DNA from: Syngnathus acus
Lineage: Eukaryota > Chordata > Actinopteri > Syngnathiformes > Syngnathidae
DNA length: 64,000 nucleotides
Assembly: GCF_901709675.1 (NCBI RefSeq)
Contig: NC_051089.1
Span: 1,741,476-1,805,475, forward strand
Direction of reading: 5' to 3'
Shown here: positions 38,356 to 51,532 of the stretch, piece by piece
How positions within the stretch are numbered: position 1 is the stretch's first letter
How the letters are laid out: every line of letters starts with the position of its first letter
Made by a program: the position numbers and the translations under genes
Notes under the pieces: model-generated
What the model saw: the letters and a program-made list of their open reading frames with translations, nothing else
Database searches by the model: none
Told to the model about the DNA's origin: nothing

Positions 38356-41300
38356 AGAATTTTCGACTAACCTTAAGGAGTCAGTTTTGGTAGATATGGT
38401 AGAGAAATGGAGCAAACTAATTCAAAATATCCTGAATCTGGTCATTCCAGGCAATAAACTCAATTGACTGCTATTTGCTACTTGTATTATAATTTCCACC
38501 CACAGAAGTTGTTAAGACTTTGAATTAATACTGTTAGAATTAACCATAAAGAGATTAGCAGATTGAACCTATTTTTTACAGCTACTTTAAGCATCTTTGC
38601 GAGGAGTAGGTAGGTCTAAGACTCTAAAGTGTGAAATTCTCTTGAGTCTTTTGGCCTTAAGCTCATTAAAAGTCTGTTGTGTCAGACGGGGATTAAGACG
38701 TCGTGCTTGGACAATGGTCAGTTGGAACGGACCAAGTCTTTTTCTTCACCTTTTTCTTCTCTCATATTATCATCATGGTTTTTCGTTGAAAGTTGTTTCT
38801 ATCTTTGTATAGCATGACCTCTATTTTAGAGTATTTCCCCATGAAATGTTCTAAGTTGCCCTTTGTTTGCGCAAATTGAATTTAGGCCTTTCTTTCTTTC
38901 CTGTCCAGTTCAACACTGCTGTTTGTCTCTTAGTGAAGCTGTCTGTTGTCATTTGTTAGTCCTTCTATGAGCTGGACATTCCTGTGATGTTGACCGCGAT
39001 CAATTGTGACGTGTTCCCACCAGGGGACTTCGATTATGCTTCTATTATGAGCCAACTGCAAAGGGCAAAGGCCAGCACAAAGAGCATTAGTTGAACTTCC
39101 TCATTAGAGGGACAGGGTCATTTCTGGCCATTTCTTTTCTAATTTGGCGATGATGAAATAGCACACTGCAGTAGATTTTCGCACGCTCACACACTCCTTT
39201 CTCATCCTTCTTGTGAAAGTCAGAAGAAGAAAAAAACAGTGAAGGAGCAGCAACAAAGAACTCCTTGGTATCTTGTTTTAAGTGGGTCCCCTGAAAGTGT
39301 GGGCTATGTAGGGTGCTCTATTGTATTATTCAAGAGAAACCAATGTAGAAGGAGATGCCTTGAGGCATTAAGTTTCTTCAGAGGCCGTACAGAAAGAAGC
39401 ATATCATTTTCATCTCCACCCTGCCACCGTTCTCCCTTCATGTGGACACTATGTAACCCGAGTCAGAGCAAAGTGGCAATGGAGAAAGATGTCAGGAAAC
39501 AAAGACAAGATTCCTCTTTCATCGATCCTCAGGCCTCACAGGCCATCTGTCACTACAGTTGCCGGTGAAGGAGAAATACATTTATGAAGTGGAAGAGCTT
39601 AGCGCCCGCTCATTCAGCGACTTAGTAGGGCCGGCCGGGTTCTGCATGCCGACCGTCACCCTGCAAGCTTCCTGCAGCACTCGCAACACTGCTCTTGGTC
39701 TCGCTCGTGATGTTTTAAATCTGCTTAAGGCACTGCTTGGTCTTTCTGCTAGCAGAGACTAACAATACAAATGTATCAGCAGAGCTTGGCTGGCCTTATC
39801 ATTGTCACAACCGGGCAGCGACAAACCCATTGGAGAGCTTCATTTTATTTGCAAGAAGAATTCTTGGGATAAGTAGATGAATGATATGCACGGTAATGAT
39901 GCTTAATACTGCTTAAGGCCTTGAAGGGAATTACTTAGTGCAGGATGAAGGTTAAAACCAATCTGTTGTGAAATTCCTCAATGCTCCGACGGTTTGTTGT
40001 GACTCAAAAGCGTGCCCTGTGCCCGATGCCCAAAACAGGTGGGGATTTTATTTCTCATTGTTAACTAGCAGCGCTTTCTAACTCTTTAGGGAAATGGCTC
40101 TCATTGTCTCCAAGCTTGTAGAAATGTTGAAATGATCACATTGGTTGTTTGAATAAATTGTCATTTTAATTGTACAGACATTTGCCCCGACACGAGAGAC
40201 TGGAATTTTATGGAAATGTGGTGCAGGTGGTACCAAGGCCAAACGGGAGACTGTAACAGATGCCACACTCGAGGCAGTAAACGTTGCCTTTAGGTGGCAG
40301 CGTTCTGATGTGAGTTTCAGGAAGTTGTTCAAAGGCTTATAAGTGTCTCCTTGTTGGGTAAAACCACCAGCATCTCATCAATGCATGATTTGCAAACAAC
40401 GTTTAAAATCTGAGAATGGTTAAACTTTTTTCAAGCCTTAACCCTTTTTAAAAAAAGACTGTGATAATATAATAATTTGAACCGCATGGATTTGTCTGTA
40501 TTGTTTAGCCCTCTTTGATTTGTTAGGGGTGTGCGTATGCATATCAACAATGTTGCTCGAGTGGATGTTTAAAATGAATTCTTTCAGGAATGCTCTCCGT
40601 TTGCATAATTCCAGCAGATTTATGTGTGTGGGTGGGTGGGTGTAATTTCATTGTGTATTCCAGGCATAGGATTTAGTCCTTTGGAGCTAGAGCTTCTTCT
40701 CTTTTTGTGAGCGTGACAATCTTGCATTTGTCCAAACCTTGAAACACCCTTCCTGTGAGAAAGGCACACACACTCAAGCACGCAAACACACCGACGTGCA
40801 TAACAGGACTGCGTCTTATCACATCCTCTGCCATATATTATAGTGAAATTGCTCCCACACTTGAGAGACCACTGAGGCAATGGATTAGAAAAACACTCTT
40901 TATTTAATTTTTCTCCCCCCCCCCACACACACACTTCATCTTAAGATAGCCGCTCTCCTCTGGAGCCTCCGGTGGGATGGGATAAAATATAATTGGGGGA
41001 AGGGGGGTGGGTTACCTGAGAAAACCAAGTGTACTTTTAGAACAGACTTGACTTGTTTCAAAGTCACGTGTGTACTCCCACAGTTGGCTTGCTCAGAACA
41101 ACACGGCTATATTCTGCTAAAATAGGCTTTCTCTATTTCTCGATATTCCGAAACTCATCACGGCTACTTTGACGATAAATTATCTCCATGTTAAATAAAC
41201 AAAACAAGCTTAATGTGTTTTTTTCCCACTTCATGTTTTGTTTGTTCTATTCCTAATCCTGGTTGTTATTTTAGTCACACTAGCAGACAAGCTTGTTTTC

Positions 41301-42794
41301 AGTGTAAATTAGGTGGCTACTCGAAGAGCGGCTGTGGGAAAGAGCTAGGACATATTGTTAGTCTTTGAATTAACTCGCTGTTTTTTTTCTTCTGCGCTTT
41401 CAAAAAAAAAATCACTGATCTGCTTCATATTTATACATGTTACATATTGCCTTGAACTCAGTGCCTGTACCCGTAAGTGTTTGCAAGCTCACAGAAATTC
41501 AATCAATGCGAAAAAAGGAATCCGGTGTGATGTAAAAGTGAGTTGATTTTCTGCAAACCCAAGCATGAGAATAAGTCATGTAAATATTAACTGTAACTTA
41601 ATTACTCTATAAAGTATTTTGTCATATCTTTAGCTCAAAATTGATCGATAATTACTTTAGTACGTTGTCACTTTTGTTTTGATATGTTTCACACGCTGTG
41701 GTACTTTGACTAAAAGATGTTGCACATAATTCCTGCAACCCGGAGGCTCGTCGTTATTTTAATAAAACATGATCAATGATTCTTTAGCGTGCATGCGAGT
41801 CTTTCCATGCATTCATTTAGTAATTTCATTAAAGTGAAAGACCTCCTGATCTGGCAAAGGTTGAGAACAAAAGGCACGTTGTGTTTTACGAGTGTCAAGA
41901 AACAGGCAGGACATGAGAACACAAGTTAGCCTGTGTGATCCACAAATGGGCCGGACACATTCAAGCAATTAGCCGGGGTTCAAAAGGAAGCAGACTGTTG
42001 GAGATGACATGGTCATGATAATAACTGCATTGGCAGCGTGTCCAAGGAGGAAGGGAAGTAGATTCTCAGGGTTAAGCTGTCTCGTATATCAACGGCAGAG
42101 TTTGAAGTCAGCGCCGCGTGGTCTTTTTGGATTTCATGTGAGTGTGATTTGAATTTTCTTGAACTGCTACCTCCAAAGACAGCATGATATTGTTTTCCTA
42201 TTTTTGCTGCATCGTGTGTAGACCAGCTGTGCCCTTGTATTTTTAGCTGCTGATTTTTCCACTTTGTTTTATTATTTAATACAAAACAACCCGTAGCCCT
42301 CGCTGCTTCTGCAATTTCATACAAAAAAATAGATGATCATGACCAAATAAAATGTTTATATCCCCGGGAGACCCGAGGCATTTACCCTTGCGTACCTGGC
42401 ATTTTGCTCCAGCAAGTCAGCCAAGAAGTCAATAGCACCAACAAAGGTCACATAAATCACGAGAACAAAACAGGAATCTGGAATTGTGCTGCCAGGTGTG
42501 TTGACATGCAACATACACAATCGCACAGGTGATATTGCGAGAAGTGCTATGCTGTAGGCCCGAGCTTGCCTTTTCCTTTAATTGGAATGGCCTTTCCGAG
42601 GTACTTCTCGTATGTGGCTTGAAGAATTCGCATCGGGTGCAACTTTTACGGATGTTTTTTTCCAGAGAACAGCAGCTTATTAATCACGTCCGGCTTCAGA
42701 CACAATTCATGATGTCGCCTCCTGTCTGATGTACTAAAAAACAATTTTGCGTCGTTTTCTTTCACATGGTGGAAGAATCATTTGTTGTGCTCTG

Positions 42795-43075
42795 AGGCGT
42801 TGCCAGAAATTTTTCATCGGGGTGGTCAGAGTGGAACAACACCTCAGCAAGGGGTGGCCGTGGTTGCATACTTGGTGACTTGAAACGGATTATTTTAGAG
42901 TTTGCGCTCAGATTAACGTCGTTAAATAATTAATTAATATGTTTAAAAAAAAATGGAATGTCAAGGGGTCTAAGAATAGGCTACTGCATCCCTGGGAAAA
43001 TGGCAGAAATATCACAGATATCAAAATTTTCCCCTAGGTAGCCACAGGCGTTGCCACACTGTAGCTCCGCCCCTT
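42795..43075 (+). mobile_element. Possible degraded hAT-like element
   Basis: The segment opens with ggcgttgccagaaattttt, followed by a gggtggtcag stretch, and closes near gtagctccgcccc. The words are like those of fish hAT remnants, but the two ends do not form a clean inverted repeat and I see no target duplication. Low certainty. Confidence 0.3.
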
Positions 43076-45318
43076 TGTTATGCTGCTTTGCTTCATCAAA
43101 ACTCCAATTGAGATCCTCTTTTTCTGAATCTGAAATGCTTCCAAATAATGCAGGATGACTTATTATTTGCCACTAAATCATTCACGTGTCACTCTATAAA
43201 TTCCCTTCGGAGATTTCTCAAAACCCAAACATAATTGTGCAAAAAGGTCTCCGGCACACGAAGGGCCCAACATGCATACGATGAACCGTTTGAACCGGCA
43301 GTAGCTAAATCAAACACTTTCAAAGTCAAACAAAGTGAATCTGACTCCCCTGTGCTTTGGCATGACTCCAATGTGAGAGAGCTACGTTCTGCCCTCTAGA
43401 TATGTGCTATGGAAACAGCATGCAGCTCCAAGAAAGAATGATGTGGATCTCTTCTCACCTTCTCTCTCATTAGTTGAAGGCAAATGATTTATCCCGCTCG
43501 CCGTCCTTGTCCTTGTCTTTTACTGCTAAGCACTTCTCCGGCTACATGGCTAATGTGATTAATTGATTGAATGGATATACTGTACCATGAAAACCATCTC
43601 ATTTGCTCTCATTTCAACAAAGTACATCTCGAAACAAATGGCTGTGAAACAGATGTTTTCGCCCACGTGAAGCCATTCGTCTTAATCACGTTTGCTTGAA
43701 GTTGCAATTAACGATGCCATTTAAAAGACTTTTGAAATACGGCCAGTGTATTTTCTGTCTTTGTACGGCAGTAACCCGACTGTTTTTGCTGTCTGCTGTT
43801 GCGGAGGCCAGTTTGAAACGTGACTCCCACGTTTAAACCCCCTGTGTGTGTGTCTGAAAGCAAATGACAGCCACTGCGCTTTGTGGTGACTGTTAAATGT
43901 TTATGGCAACAAAAGCGGCCTGAGTAAGCACACCGATGCAGTATTGCCAAAACAAAAGGCTCAGTAAGCACGGCGGCTCGGCGGAAAATGACAAATATTT
44001 TTTTCTTGTTCTGCTCTTTAGGGTTGAAGCAATGATGGCAAATGCTAATGGGGTATGAAAATGCGCTATATGTCACGTCGTTCTCTCTTGCGTCACACCG
44101 ATTCACTCAATTGGGCCCAAACCGGGGTCGCCTGAGAGAGAAGTCTGTTACTTTCGTCATATGCTCATATTTGTCTATATTTTGGAACAAAATGCAACAT
44201 GTCTTTTGCTCTGAGCTATAAAAAAAAAGCAAATACAAAAACAAGCTCTCTCGTTTCAACCTTTTCCCTTTCCCTCTCCCCGCACTTGTCATTGCTGATA
44301 ACCGTCGCGATAGATCACGTTACTGACGACCCGAGCCAAATTCATAATGATGAGATTATCTCGTCAACAGTACAGTGTATACGTCTGCCATATTGATCCC
44401 TGCGCGCAGTCCTAATGAATAAAGTACCGCGGAAGCAGCGCCGACTCAATGTTAACTCTGAGCAGATCTTGCTATTTATATGCTCTCAACACCGAGTCGA
44501 TGATGAATGGAACTCATGGAGTGCTTTGCCTTTTTTCTTTCTTCCTTTGCACCACTCTCCTTCCTTCCCTGTCCAGATTGGTAAGCAAAAACAGCTCCCT
44601 CACACACATTGCCGGAAATGTGTCATACTGACATCTTGAGTTTGTGTACTCGCAGGTGGAGAGGCGTAAGTGGTAGCGTTGGCGTGCGGGGCTGGGAGAC
44701 GATTACGATACAGAGAAAGAAAAGCAGCCTATGGCATGCGACCTTAAATATCAATCTTTTGGGAGTATTATTGGATTAAAGAGTTTTCTTAACTGTTCTT
44801 TAGAATCCGAGATTATACTGGATTGTTTCTTTTTATGAGCTTTCTGCTTATTGTCAAATCTGGTTTGAAGGATTATAAAATGCATTGTGGATGCACTTGC
44901 AAGAATCAGAGTGGAAGACATGTTGAGCAAAGCATCGCCGCTTGAACCCTCTTGGAGAGAGCTGAAGTTTAACCAAGTCTCTGGCGACGCGATTGCTGAC
45001 CCGATACAAATCGAGAATAGGTTAACTTGAACTGAACTAGGACATGCTGTGTGTTTATAGAATGGGGCAAAAAGGAGTCGAGGTTGATGGTAATACATGT
45101 GAGGCCTTCTATGTATTGATACAACATACGCTTGCGCTCGTAGTTCTGGCCTTGGTTCTGGCTTTTGAAGAGCAAGAGAGATAAAAAACAATTTTATTCC
45201 AGAATGGTTCTAAGAACGTCAATTCCAAGAAAAACAATTCTTTCTTTCTTGTTAAGTTCTTGGAATGTTGTATAGTGTTTTTTTTCTTCTAATTTTAATT
45301 GTTATAGAAAGTCTAGAA

Positions 45319-45624
45319 CAGTGGTGTCGGACTCATTTTTGTCACGGGCCGCATCATAGTTTCCCTTGGGGGGCCAATATGACTGTCAACGTCTTTTATA
45401 TACATACAGTGTAGGCTCCACAACAAATTGATGAATAATTAGTTTTGAAATCAGAGACTTGTAAAATTTGTTTAAATATTTTAAAAGGAGGCATGGTAAT
45501 ATTTTTTAAAAGTGAAGACATTTGTAATTTTAGTCATGACTCAAAGTCGATGCACAAAGTCGGGCCACATAAAATGATGTTGCGGGCCGTATCTGGCCCC
45601 CGGGCCTTGAGTTTGACACCTATG
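45319..45624 (+). mobile_element. hAT-type MITE, copy 1 (intron 1)
   Basis: A 306-bp non-coding element has ends CAGTGGTGTC and, in reverse complement, CATAGGTGTC. A perfect 8-bp target duplication GTCTAGAA flanks it (45311-45318 and 45625-45632). Near the right end is the GC-rich motif ggcccccgggcc followed by ttgagtttgacacc, a signature of a very common fish hAT MITE. The TCTAGA core of the target site is typical of Charlie-like hAT transposases. Confidence 0.9.
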
Positions 45625-47437
45625 GTCTAGAAAGTAGATTGAGGATGGAAACACCCCGGCACCAAACTTTAGCGTTCTTATTTCATCAATGGTTCTTCAA
45701 TGCATGTTGAAGTTGACAAGTTAGTTCGAAAGCATCTTTGTCTTTTGGGCTGAGTTAGCAAAGGTCCAAATGAGGGGAAAAGCAAGGTCAGTGCTGACTC
45801 AAGACTTAAGTTAACGCCAAAGACGCACCTAGTATTGACGAGGAAGTGCAGAATGATTAGTAGCATCTACATGCTTTGCCCGTGACTACGTTTTTCACAA
45901 GGGCAGTCCGACAATTAAGCATTTGCAGCAGTTTTTTTTTTTTCCCCCCTTCTACAGCATTAATCTTACACTGCTCTCAATTTATCAGGAGCCCCGTTAT
46001 TTGGAACCAAATGGTTGAATATGTCACTCGGTACAGTATGTCAATGTTTACTTATACTGTTTGACTGATGTGTTTGATATTTCAAGTGTGTTTAAGTCAA
46101 CATCTATGCCAGAAGCAACCATTTTCATTCACCCCTGGGGCTAAACTGCCACAGATGTGGATTGTGTTGCTAAGTACACACACACAGACACACAATGTGT
46201 TGTGTTGCTGCTCCAGTTTGGAACAGACTATTTCCTCTGACTGCTGGATTCTTGGATTCCATTTGAACAAAATCAACCTTGTGCTCATAAGGATAAAAAA
46301 AAATTCCTTACCTTTGAATCAAATAGACAAACGTATGGCTGTAAGTCTCATTCTCGATGCTTTATGTCTACACGGAAAACGTTTTTGAAAAACACACAAA
46401 TGTGTCCTCTTCCCACCATCTAAGGTGTCATGTTAGTGCTCCACTTCCATGCACACAATTACCCGGTCTGCTAGAGGATTTCTGCAGAAATCAGGTCTTA
46501 AAGCTCCGAGCTTACTCATGAGAACTCAGTTTTGCTCACCCTTCTTACAGGATTTGCATAAAATACACATTTGTCAAAAGACACACTATGTTTTTATGAT
46601 AATGGATCAAAGTAACTATTGTTGATCAATAAGGCAGTATTTTCCTGTTCTGCTGAAAAGAATTTGAGAGTGGAAATTTGGTTTTCTTACTATAAAAAAA
46701 GATTTATTAAGAACATGAAAATGTTCAGAAAAGGATCTACTGTGTTTTGCTTCTGGCAGTGCAAACAGTCTTAAAATTGTTGAAGATGTGATCAAGCTGT
46801 GTGATTCATTATTTATCCTGTGAATGCATGCAATGGAGATAAAACGGATTATACAAATGTGTTTGGTCATGTCTGGTAAACAGAGTATTATTAAAAGATT
46901 GCTTATTAAGTTGAGACTTTTGTTTCATGCAGGATTCGATTTAGCCCCTCCTTTGATTTTCCTCATGGAACACGAAAAAAACCTTGAATATGTTTTTTAT
47001 GTATGTGTTTATGAGGCATGAATGAGAAGAAGAATGAGTTGAAGGGTATTTACTCTCAGGAGGTTTGCATTTTATTATTTCCACGTGTGTTGATTCTCGA
47101 GATAATCACGACGGGCTTTGTTGACCAACTTCGAAAGCTCAGTTCTGTTTATCCCTTAAGTGTTTTTTCTTTTCATATACTTGAAAGGTAATTTAGTTTC
47201 AAAAATGAAATGGCACACATTATTACAAAGGATAGATGCGCTCTTTCAAAAGCAGTTCAATAATGCTAGCACAAATATCGTTGATGCAGCTCTTGCTTCA
47301 AGATACGCCACCTTAGATGTGACCAAAGTAGCCATTTATCATCACAGAAAAATATTGTCAGATTTTTAAGTATTCTTCAAAAAGACAATTTACTTGATGT
47401 AGTGGTAAATGTGTTTTGAAGGAAGTCAGTGTAGGTA

Positions 47438-47466
47438 TAAATAAATAAATAAATAAATAAATAAAC
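47438..47466. repeat. (AAAT)n microsatellite (intron 1)
   Basis: About seven tandem AAAT units. Confidence 0.9.
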
Positions 47467-50400
47467 AAAAATCCCATCTTATTTTTTTAACAGAAATTAT
47501 TTGCATTTTCAAGTCACTTTGTGGTAAAGTCTGTCAACTAATTTTGAATTCTTTAGGATTACAAAAGCTTGGACGTGGTCCAACCCAAGCAAGACTGACC
47601 GAACAGCTTGGACGGTTTTCAAAAACAGCTGCAGCCCCTATGTAATAAATTTATGGACTATACTAAAGTCATTTCATAATGATGGCGTTCATTGTTTAAT
47701 GACTGACTATCTACAATGCGCACTTGTAAACACATCTCTTTGACGTAATTGGATGCCTTGTACTTGTAAGTAATTATTCTCGCGAACAATCGGGGTTTCA
47801 TCAGGATTGATAAACTGTTTTCCTTTATGTTTTTCTTCATCAGCAACATCGATAAATCGGTGTGAACTCATTTGGGCCGGACTTCTCTAAGGCTACTCGG
47901 AAGACAGTAGACCCCGGCGGCTTTCGTTTCACTTAAACCGACTGAATAATTTGTCTTTTATCTCCCACTAATTAGATTTGATCACTTACAATGGCTCACC
48001 AATCAATCAATGTAGTCTAATTATTTAGTGCTCTTACCCCTTTTTTCCCTTTAACTTTGCTTTTTCCCCCCTCCCTCCCCTTATGTATTTATTTGCTCTG
48101 CTTTCCCACCCAACACTGTGGTTTCTATCTGCTAACCTCAATTTCTTTGTCTTTTATCCTTTGCCAAGCCTTCCTGTTTCGGCTTGTTTGCTTACTTTGA
48201 CACTTTTCCAAAAAGAATAAACAATGCCTCCCTTGGTAGAATATCTATCCATTTTTCTCACAAGATTTAATCCAATTTTAAATGTGCTCATGCAGACACG
48301 GAAGAACAAACGGGTGTACGATACCCTATAGAGTAGGTGAAGGTGTACCATTTCCCTTTGAATGAACCATTTGAGTCCAATCATGTGTAAAAGAGAAGCT
48401 GCCATTTTCTCTGTTCACTGACCATTCCTCTGACAGCTTAAACCGACACACTCGGCACGCACAGCCACGCACGCCTCACTGTAGCCCGGGCCCCGTGAAA
48501 ACGAACAAAACGCAGCAACATGGCCTGAGAGTGAAATAACAGTCTGACGTGCTTGTCCCATTTGTCTCAATCGTTCCTGTGTCTGCTTGGTCAGTCTTAG
48601 GGCCTCCATGGGAATAGAGAATGGAGTGGAGCTTTTTACACTTACTCAGCCTCACTGTGCTCGGGATCGCCGTGACCCGCGTGCCCTTGCTGCATACACT
48701 CGAAACCGCACATCAGTCAGGGCAACATGCTTTTGCCATTCTCAAGCATGGCTGCAAGTAAATGAAATCCCTTAATAGCTGTGTCAAGTGCAACGACTAT
48801 ATTGTTCCAGGCAGGTTTTCGCTTATTTGATGTATAATCATTGCCGACTCGGTATTGATCCGTTCGTTGAACAATCTGCGCGTTCTGGAAAACCTGGAAA
48901 ATGATTGACTCATTTTCAAAGGGCAACATTGAGCTGTTGCGCTTTTCTGCTTCAGTTCTGTTTCTTGTCGGCACAGCGCCCTACGTTAGGCTAAAAACCA
49001 ATTTAATTGCATGTTGGAAAAATTTGGTGAAAAAATAGAACAATTTAAATATTGAGATCAAAGTGCTAATTTTTTTTGTATGCCGTTTTTAGCTAGTGTT
49101 TCAACCTGGCAGTGGCAGTGCCACGTGTGTTAGCATGGCTTTTAGCCTTTCTCCGACCTATAAGCACCTGACTCAACCGTTAATCATCACCACTGTCTTG
49201 ATTTACTTAGTGACGGAAGGAAATTTAATGTAAATCGAAGTATGATTCTATATCACAGTTTTTATCCAATTTGTTATAGTATTTTGAAACACTGAAGCGA
49301 ATTTAAATGTGGCACAATTGTGGAAAATAGCACTTTTCCAAGGTTTGCTTGTACGTTTATGTTGTGACAACTTGATGCATGTACTGAAGATGAAAAAGTT
49401 GTGAAACACCTGAATACCTGTTGTACCGAAAAAAACAAAACAAGACAGAATACACAAACGGGAAAATGTCGGCTTAACATTTACCCAGACTCGAATTAGC
49501 AAGAAGAAGAATGTGTCACTTTGTGTTTTCTTTGTGCTCGTGTTGTTGCACCTGGAAACGGAAGGCAAGCAATTTCTGTAAACGTCCTTCCATTCTGATG
49601 AGATTCAGGTTATCCGTGTCACGCTGATTGAAAACCGTGTCCAAGGATGAGACACCAGATGCTTACAAAAAGAATTTCACCTCCGTTTTTTTTCAAAAAT
49701 GTACACCGTTATCATTTCAATGGCAAACCATTTCAAACATCCATTTTGCCTTCTTTGTCCAACCTTTGATACGTTGGATGGGTGCTGTTTTTTTTTTTTT
49801 AAATCATGTCCGCGAAGGAATGGAGTGTTCAGCGTAGTAGTAAGCGCTCAAAGTTCAAAGTATTGAAGCTTCCTCTTTCTCACCTTCAAACGCTCTTTTT
49901 TCATAGAGCCACCACAGAGCACAGATTGAAAGAGTCTATCGACTGCGAGTCAAGCTGCGCATATGAAAAATCTCAGCGAGGGAAACGTTGCTCTCTGATC
50001 GTTTCACCGCTATCAGTCCGAGACAGAGTCGCAGTTATTTGTATTTCTGTGATACATATCCACCCGGATATTTACACCATTTTTATAAACCCTTAAATCT
50101 CATTCTTGATCTCAGTCCATACTGTGCTTTTAATGGCTTTTAAACTTGACTTGTTTTGCTGCTTTCTATCGGTGACAGGAATTTCTCTAAAGGCCAGCCA
50201 ATGCTGCAGGATAATAGTGACCTTTTATATCAATTGCCATCATTAAACACTCACATAGCACACTTGCCTGTAATTAGTGACAGAGAGCAAAAGCTGTTGC
50301 AAGTACTGCTGAGATCAAGTCGGGAGTGCTGAGGAGAAGTGACACAACAGTTCAAGTCGGTCAGCCCATGCATTCGATGTGTTTTTGGAAGGGTTGATTC

Positions 50401-50506
50401 CAGTTGCATTCTCTCACCCCCTCCCTCACCCATGTGCATGATAAGGTTGCCATTTAAAAACTGCATGTACAGTATCTCCGCGTACAGATGTTACATTAAT
50501 GTAGAA

Positions 50507-50753
50507 CAGGGGTGTCCTCATACTATCACATATAGACAACATAATCCAGTGATAAAACGTTCAACAATTTATTTTGAACGTGGGATTGTGACAAAAAATA
50601 TTGCAATATCTCTCTTGTTATGAAAAGGAAGACAATTTACAGTTTTGATATTTTAATGAGAAACATTGAGCTGACATATTTTGCCTTTGCGGGCCACATA
50701 CAATAATGTCGCGGGCCGGATTTGGCCCCCGGGCCTTGAGTTTGACACCTGTG
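50507..50753 (+). mobile_element. hAT-type MITE, copy 2 (intron 1)
   Basis: Same family and orientation as the copy at 45319, about 247 bp. It starts CAGGGGTGTC and ends in ggcccccgggccttgag followed by tttgacacctgtg. The likely target duplication is diverged: ATGTAGAA (50499-50506) against ATTTATAA (50754-50761), six of eight matching. It ends about 360 bp before exon 2 of pcdh17. Confidence 0.8.
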
Positions 50754-51115
50754 ATTTATAATGTGCATTTGGTACCTGGACAAAATCCGTAAACTAGGAT
50801 GACATTGTTGCTTCTTACTTGTGGTGATTAAGCTACGTAAAAGATTTCTGTATCATATTATCTGCCACATTTGGTGTTCCGCACAGTCATGTACGCCGCT
50901 TATCATTGCTAATTTGCCCAATTTACATGGGTAATAAAATAGTCAAACCTGAATAAAGAGCAGCTTAAATTCTCATTATTCTGTTCAAGCGGTTTGTCCT
51001 TTTACACATTTTTTCTGTATAATTAATCACCTGGAGATCTTGTTTCACCCTAGGAGTGGTTTCTGTAGCGTCCACTACATACTTGTTTTTTTCTCTCTCT
51101 CTCTTTTCTTCTCAG

Positions 51116-51174
51116 ACGGACAGCTTTCCCACGGAGCCTAATTACATGGGAAGCAGACAACAATTTGTTCAAAG
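51116..51174 (+). CDS. pcdh17: Protocadherin-17, coding exon 2 (cytoplasmic)
   Basis: This 59-nt exon encodes TDSFPTEPNYMGSRQQFVQ plus two bases of a split Ser codon, the direct continuation of the MSIIQ at the end of exon 1. Vertebrate PCDH17 has nearly the same segment after MSIIQ. The acceptor is a strong pyrimidine tract ending in ttctcag at 51115, and the donor is AG|GTAGGT at 51175. It enters in phase 0 and leaves in phase 2. It lies in the membrane-distal cytoplasmic tail between the two conserved blocks. It is too short to be found by ORF length and rests on protein match plus both splice sites. Confidence 0.95.
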
Positions 51175-51359
51175 GTAGGTGTTGGTATTTGCAACCATCA
51201 CTCCATCTCAGAACTTTTTTACCCTCCTCCAGTATTCCCACCACAGCACTTTAGCATCATCATTTATTGTTCATGATTCAGAAATGGCGTGCGTTCATCG
51301 GTTCTCATTTATTGCATTCAGCAGTGCAAAAGGTTGTTTTGTTTTATGTTTTTTTGTAG
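51175..51359 (+). other. pcdh17: pcdh17 intron 2
   Basis: This short 185-bp intron has a GTAGGT donor and a T-rich acceptor. Nothing else is recognised in it. Confidence 0.93.
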
Positions 51360-51532
51360 TAGTTCCACATTCAAAGACCCAGAGCGAGCCAGTCTCAGAG
51401 ACAGTGGCCATGGTGACAGCGACCAAGCTGACAGCGACCAAGACACCAACAAAGGCTCCTGCTGTGATATGTCTGCAAAAGAAGCGCTTAAATTGAAGGC
51501 TACAGGTGTTCGACCGCCTCCGTTGGAACAAG
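51360..51532 (+). CDS. pcdh17: Protocadherin-17, coding exon 3 (cytoplasmic, CM2 block)
   Basis: The first base completes the Ser codon split from exon 2, giving SSSTFKDPERASLRDSGHGD and then an acidic Ser/Asp-rich run, a Cys pair and a Lys-rich end finishing in PLEQ. The run SLRDSGHGDSDQADSDQD is the CM2 motif shared by delta-2 protocadherins. The acceptor is a T-rich tract ending gtag at 51359 and the donor is CAAG|GTGAGT at 51533. The exon ends in phase 1 with G, which fits the Glu that follows LEQ in other PCDH17 proteins. Together exons 1 to 3 give 909 complete codons. About 250 further C-terminal residues should lie on an exon outside this window. Confidence 0.95.

Larger units (their letters stand above)
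37807..51115 (+). other. pcdh17: pcdh17 intron 1
   Basis: This 13.3-kb intron has a GTAAGG donor and a ttctcag acceptor. The exon 1 reading frame continues 16 codons into it to TGA at 37855-37857, with an AATAAA at 38453-38458. It contains a degraded LINE-like fragment (38245-38355), a GC-rich unique block around 39590-39760, a degraded hAT-like stretch (about 42795-43075), a complete hAT MITE (45319-45624), an AAAT microsatellite (47438-47466) and a second hAT MITE (50507-50753). No further exon was recognised; ORFs here are short and lack protein-like composition. Confidence 0.9.
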
